Origin: Ruegeria sp. THAF33
GTDB lineage: Bacteria > Pseudomonadota > Alphaproteobacteria > Rhodobacterales > Rhodobacteraceae
Assembly (NCBI RefSeq): GCF_009363615.1
Contig: NZ_CP045384.1
Coordinates: 556,501 to 620,500, forward strand
Direction of reading: 5' to 3'
DNA: 64,000 nucleotides
Made by a program: the position numbers and the translations under genes. Under the pieces are notes generated by a model that saw only the letters and a list, made by a program, of their open reading frames with translations, was not told where the DNA came from and did not search any database. This document shows, one piece after another, positions 62,329-64,000 of this stretch. How positions within the stretch are numbered: position 1 is the first letter of the stretch; the number at the start of each line of letters is the position of its first letter.

Positions 62329-64000
62329 ATGGCTAACGCATCCATGGAGGAATTCGAAGCCCTCCTGAATGAAAGCTTCGAAATGGACACACCCGAAGAG
62401 GGGTCTGTTGTCAAAGGCAAGGTTCTGGCGATCGAAGCCGGCCAAGCCATCATCGACGTAGGCTACAAAATGGAAGGCCGCGTTGATCTGAAAGAATTCG
62501 CAAATCCCGGCGAAGCCCCTGAAATCGCTGTTGGTGACGAGGTCGAAGTTTACCTGCGTGCCGCAGAAAACGCCCGTGGCGAAGCCGTCATCTCGCGCGA
62601 GATGGCCCGCCGTGAAGAGGCATGGGACCGTCTGGAAAAAGCATATGCCGACGACCAGCGCGTCGAAGGTGCTATCTTTGGCCGCGTCAAAGGTGGCTTC
62701 ACCGTCGATCTGGGTGGCGCAGTTGCGTTCCTGCCCGGCTCGCAGGTTGACGTTCGCCCCGTGCGCGACGCCGGCCCGCTGATGGGTCTGAAGCAGCCGT
62801 TCCAGATTCTGAAAATGGACCGCCGCCGTGGCAACATCGTTGTGTCGCGCCGCGCCATCCTGGAAGAATCGCGTGCCGAACAGCGTGCCGAAGTCATCGG
62901 TAACCTGTCCGAAGGTCAGACCGTCGAGGGTGTTGTCAAGAACATCACCGAGTACGGTGCATTCGTTGACCTGGGTGGCGTTGACGGCCTGCTGCACGTC
63001 ACCGACATGGCATGGCGCCGTGTGAACCACCCATCCGAGATCCTGACGATCGGCGAAACCATCAAGGTTCAGGTCATCAAGATCAACAAAGAGACCCACC
63101 GCATCAGCCTGGGCATGAAGCAGCTGCAGGAAGATCCGTGGGATCTGGTTGCTGCCAAGTACCCGCTGGGCTCGGTTCATCAGGGTCGCGTCACCAACAT
63201 CACCGACTACGGCGCGTTCGTCGAGCTGGAAGCCGGTGTCGAAGGTCTGGTGCACGTGTCCGAGATGTCCTGGACCAAGAAAAACGTCCACCCCGGCAAG
63301 ATCGTTTCGACCAGCCAGGAAGTCGACGTCATGGTTCTGGAAATCGACGGCGCCAAGCGTCGCGTGTCTCTGGGCCTGAAGCAGACTCAGCGCAACCCGT
63401 GGGAAGTGTTTGCAGAAACCCACCCCGAGGGCACCGAGGTCGAAGGCGAAGTCAAGAACATCACCGAATTCGGTCTGTTCATCGGCCTCGAAGGCGACAT
63501 CGACGGCATGGTTCACCTGTCCGACCTGTCCTGGGACGAGCGTGGCGAGGATGCGATCCAGAACTACCGCAAGGGCGATGTCGTTCAGGCGGTTGTCTCG
63601 GAAGTTGACGTCGAAAAAGAGCGTATCTCGCTGTCGATCAAAGCCCTGGGCGGTGACAAGTTCGCCGAAGCCGTGGGCGGCGTAAAGCGTGGTTCGGTCA
63701 TCACCGTCGAAGTCACCGCGATCGAAGATGGCGGCATCGAGGTCGAATACGAAGGCATGAAGTCGTTCATCCGTCGTTCGGATCTGTCGCGTGACCGTGC
63801 CGAACAGCGCCCCGAGCGTTTCTCGGTCGGCGACAAGGTCGACGTCCGCGTCACCAACGTCGACAGCAAGACCCGTCGTCTGGGCCTGTCGATCAAGGCG
63901 CGCGAGATCGCCGAAGAGAAAGAGGCCGTGGAACAGTACGGTTCTTCCGATTCGGGCGCATCGCTGGGCGATATCCTGGGTGCGGCGTTGAAATCCGGCG
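62329..64000 (+). CDS. rpsA: 30S ribosomal protein S1, 3' partial
   Basis: Open from the ATG at 62329 to the right edge (557 codons visible, no stop). Six S1 RNA-binding repeats can be followed: about 24-95, 109-177, 195-265, 280-350, 367-437 and 452-525, with the typical KNITEYGAFVDLGGVDGLLHVTDMAW, TDYGAFVELEAGVEGLVHVSEMSW and TEFGLFIGLEGDIDGMVHLSDLSW. S1 helps 30S subunits bind mRNA. AAAGGAAAA precedes the start. Only a short C-terminal tail should be missing. Confidence 0.97.
   Translation, partial: MANASMEEFEALLNESFEMDTPEEGSVVKGKVLAIEAGQAIIDVGYKMEGRVDLKEFANPGEAPEIAVGDEVEVYLRAAENARGEAVISREMARREEAWDRLEKAYADDQRVEGAIFGRVKGGFTVDLGGAVAFLPGSQVDVRPVRDAGPLMGLKQPFQILKMDRRRGNIVVSRRAILEESRAEQRAEVIGNLSEGQTVEGVVKNITEYGAFVDLGGVDGLLHVTDMAWRRVNHPSEILTIGETIKVQVIKINKETHRISLGMKQLQEDPWDLVAAKYPLGSVHQGRVTNITDYGAFVELEAGVEGLVHVSEMSWTKKNVHPGKIVSTSQEVDVMVLEIDGAKRRVSLGLKQTQRNPWEVFAETHPEGTEVEGEVKNITEFGLFIGLEGDIDGMVHLSDLSWDERGEDAIQNYRKGDVVQAVVSEVDVEKERISLSIKALGGDKFAEAVGGVKRGSVITVEVTAIEDGGIEVEYEGMKSFIRRSDLSRDRAEQRPERFSVGDKVDVRVTNVDSKTRRLGLSIKAREIAEEKEAVEQYGSSDSGASLGDILGAALKSG

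Noticed and set aside
62137..63516. 459-codon open frame on the minus strand
   Set aside because: Antisense of rpsA, which has six clear S1 domains. Such long antisense frames are expected at this GC content.
1..64000. CRISPR arrays, tRNA or rRNA genes, insertion sequences, prophage or integrase genes
   Set aside because: I looked for direct repeats, cloverleaf-type sequences, transposase motifs and terminal inverted repeats and saw none I could support.

Overview
The window looks like chromosomal core sequence from a marine alphaproteobacterium of the Roseobacter group (Rhodobacteraceae). The evidence is GC-rich coding on both strands, an irr-fabA-fabB-fabI locus, ybeY-phoH-corC-lnt-metK and aroA-cmk-rpsA blocks, a SAM/SAH riboswitch in front of metK, a DUF6525 gene, and many catabolic genes for osmolytes and organic P or N. 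I see no tRNA, rRNA, insertion sequence, prophage or CRISPR array. Genus and species cannot be fixed from the sequence alone.

Layout. 1-4.7 kb: the C-P lyase (phosphonate) locus phnJ (cut at the left edge), phnK, phnL, phnN, a convergent DUF1045 2H-phosphoesterase gene and phnM. 4.7-11.2 kb: a tightly coupled seven-gene minus-strand operon with four GT-B glycosyltransferases, a polysaccharide-deacetylase-like protein, a histidine phosphatase and a small methyltransferase. Its product is unknown and it is the best candidate here for an undescribed system. 11.6-14 kb: a large MscS-type channel. 14-21.2 kb: a peptide-type ABC importer whose last permease gene is coupled to a CaiB/BaiF CoA-transferase. 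21.5-28.7 kb: a second copy of the small methyltransferase, a GST, then a methylamine/betaine-type operon (dimethylglycine-dehydrogenase-like GcvT fusion, pyrrolysine-free MttB homologue, TetR regulator, DAO-family oxidase) behind a 40-bp nested dyad operator. 28.7-33.4 kb: an unknown protein, DUF3307, a 1026-residue ABC-like protein with a degenerate nucleotide site and a cyclic-nucleotide-binding domain, and a BigR/SqrR-like ArsR repressor.

33.4-41.3 kb: a long minus-strand catabolic run (enolase-superfamily enzyme, zinc alcohol dehydrogenase, MFS exporter, three alpha/beta hydrolases, a PLP dehydratase, a HAD-type dehalogenase). 41.4-45.2 kb: an FKBP isomerase, a small membrane protein, then fabI, fabB and fabA divergent from irr, which carries a Fur-family-like operator. 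45.2-50.3 kb: a LysR regulator divergent from a phytanoyl-CoA-type dioxygenase, a putative glycosyltransferase-like protein, miaB and an outer-membrane barrel protein. 50.4-56.5 kb: phoH, ybeY, a CorC-like protein, lnt, metK (with SAM/SAH riboswitch) and trmB. 56.5-64 kb: aroA, cmk, a YHS protein, an unknown exported protein, an orphan FAD-dependent halogenase, a DUF6525 gene and rpsA (cut at the right edge).

Many genes overlap by ATGA, TGATG, TAATG or GTGA, so the phn, glycosyltransferase, transporter, catabolic and fab blocks are probably each translated from coupled polycistronic messages. Promoters, operators and terminators are pattern calls made by eye and need experimental support.
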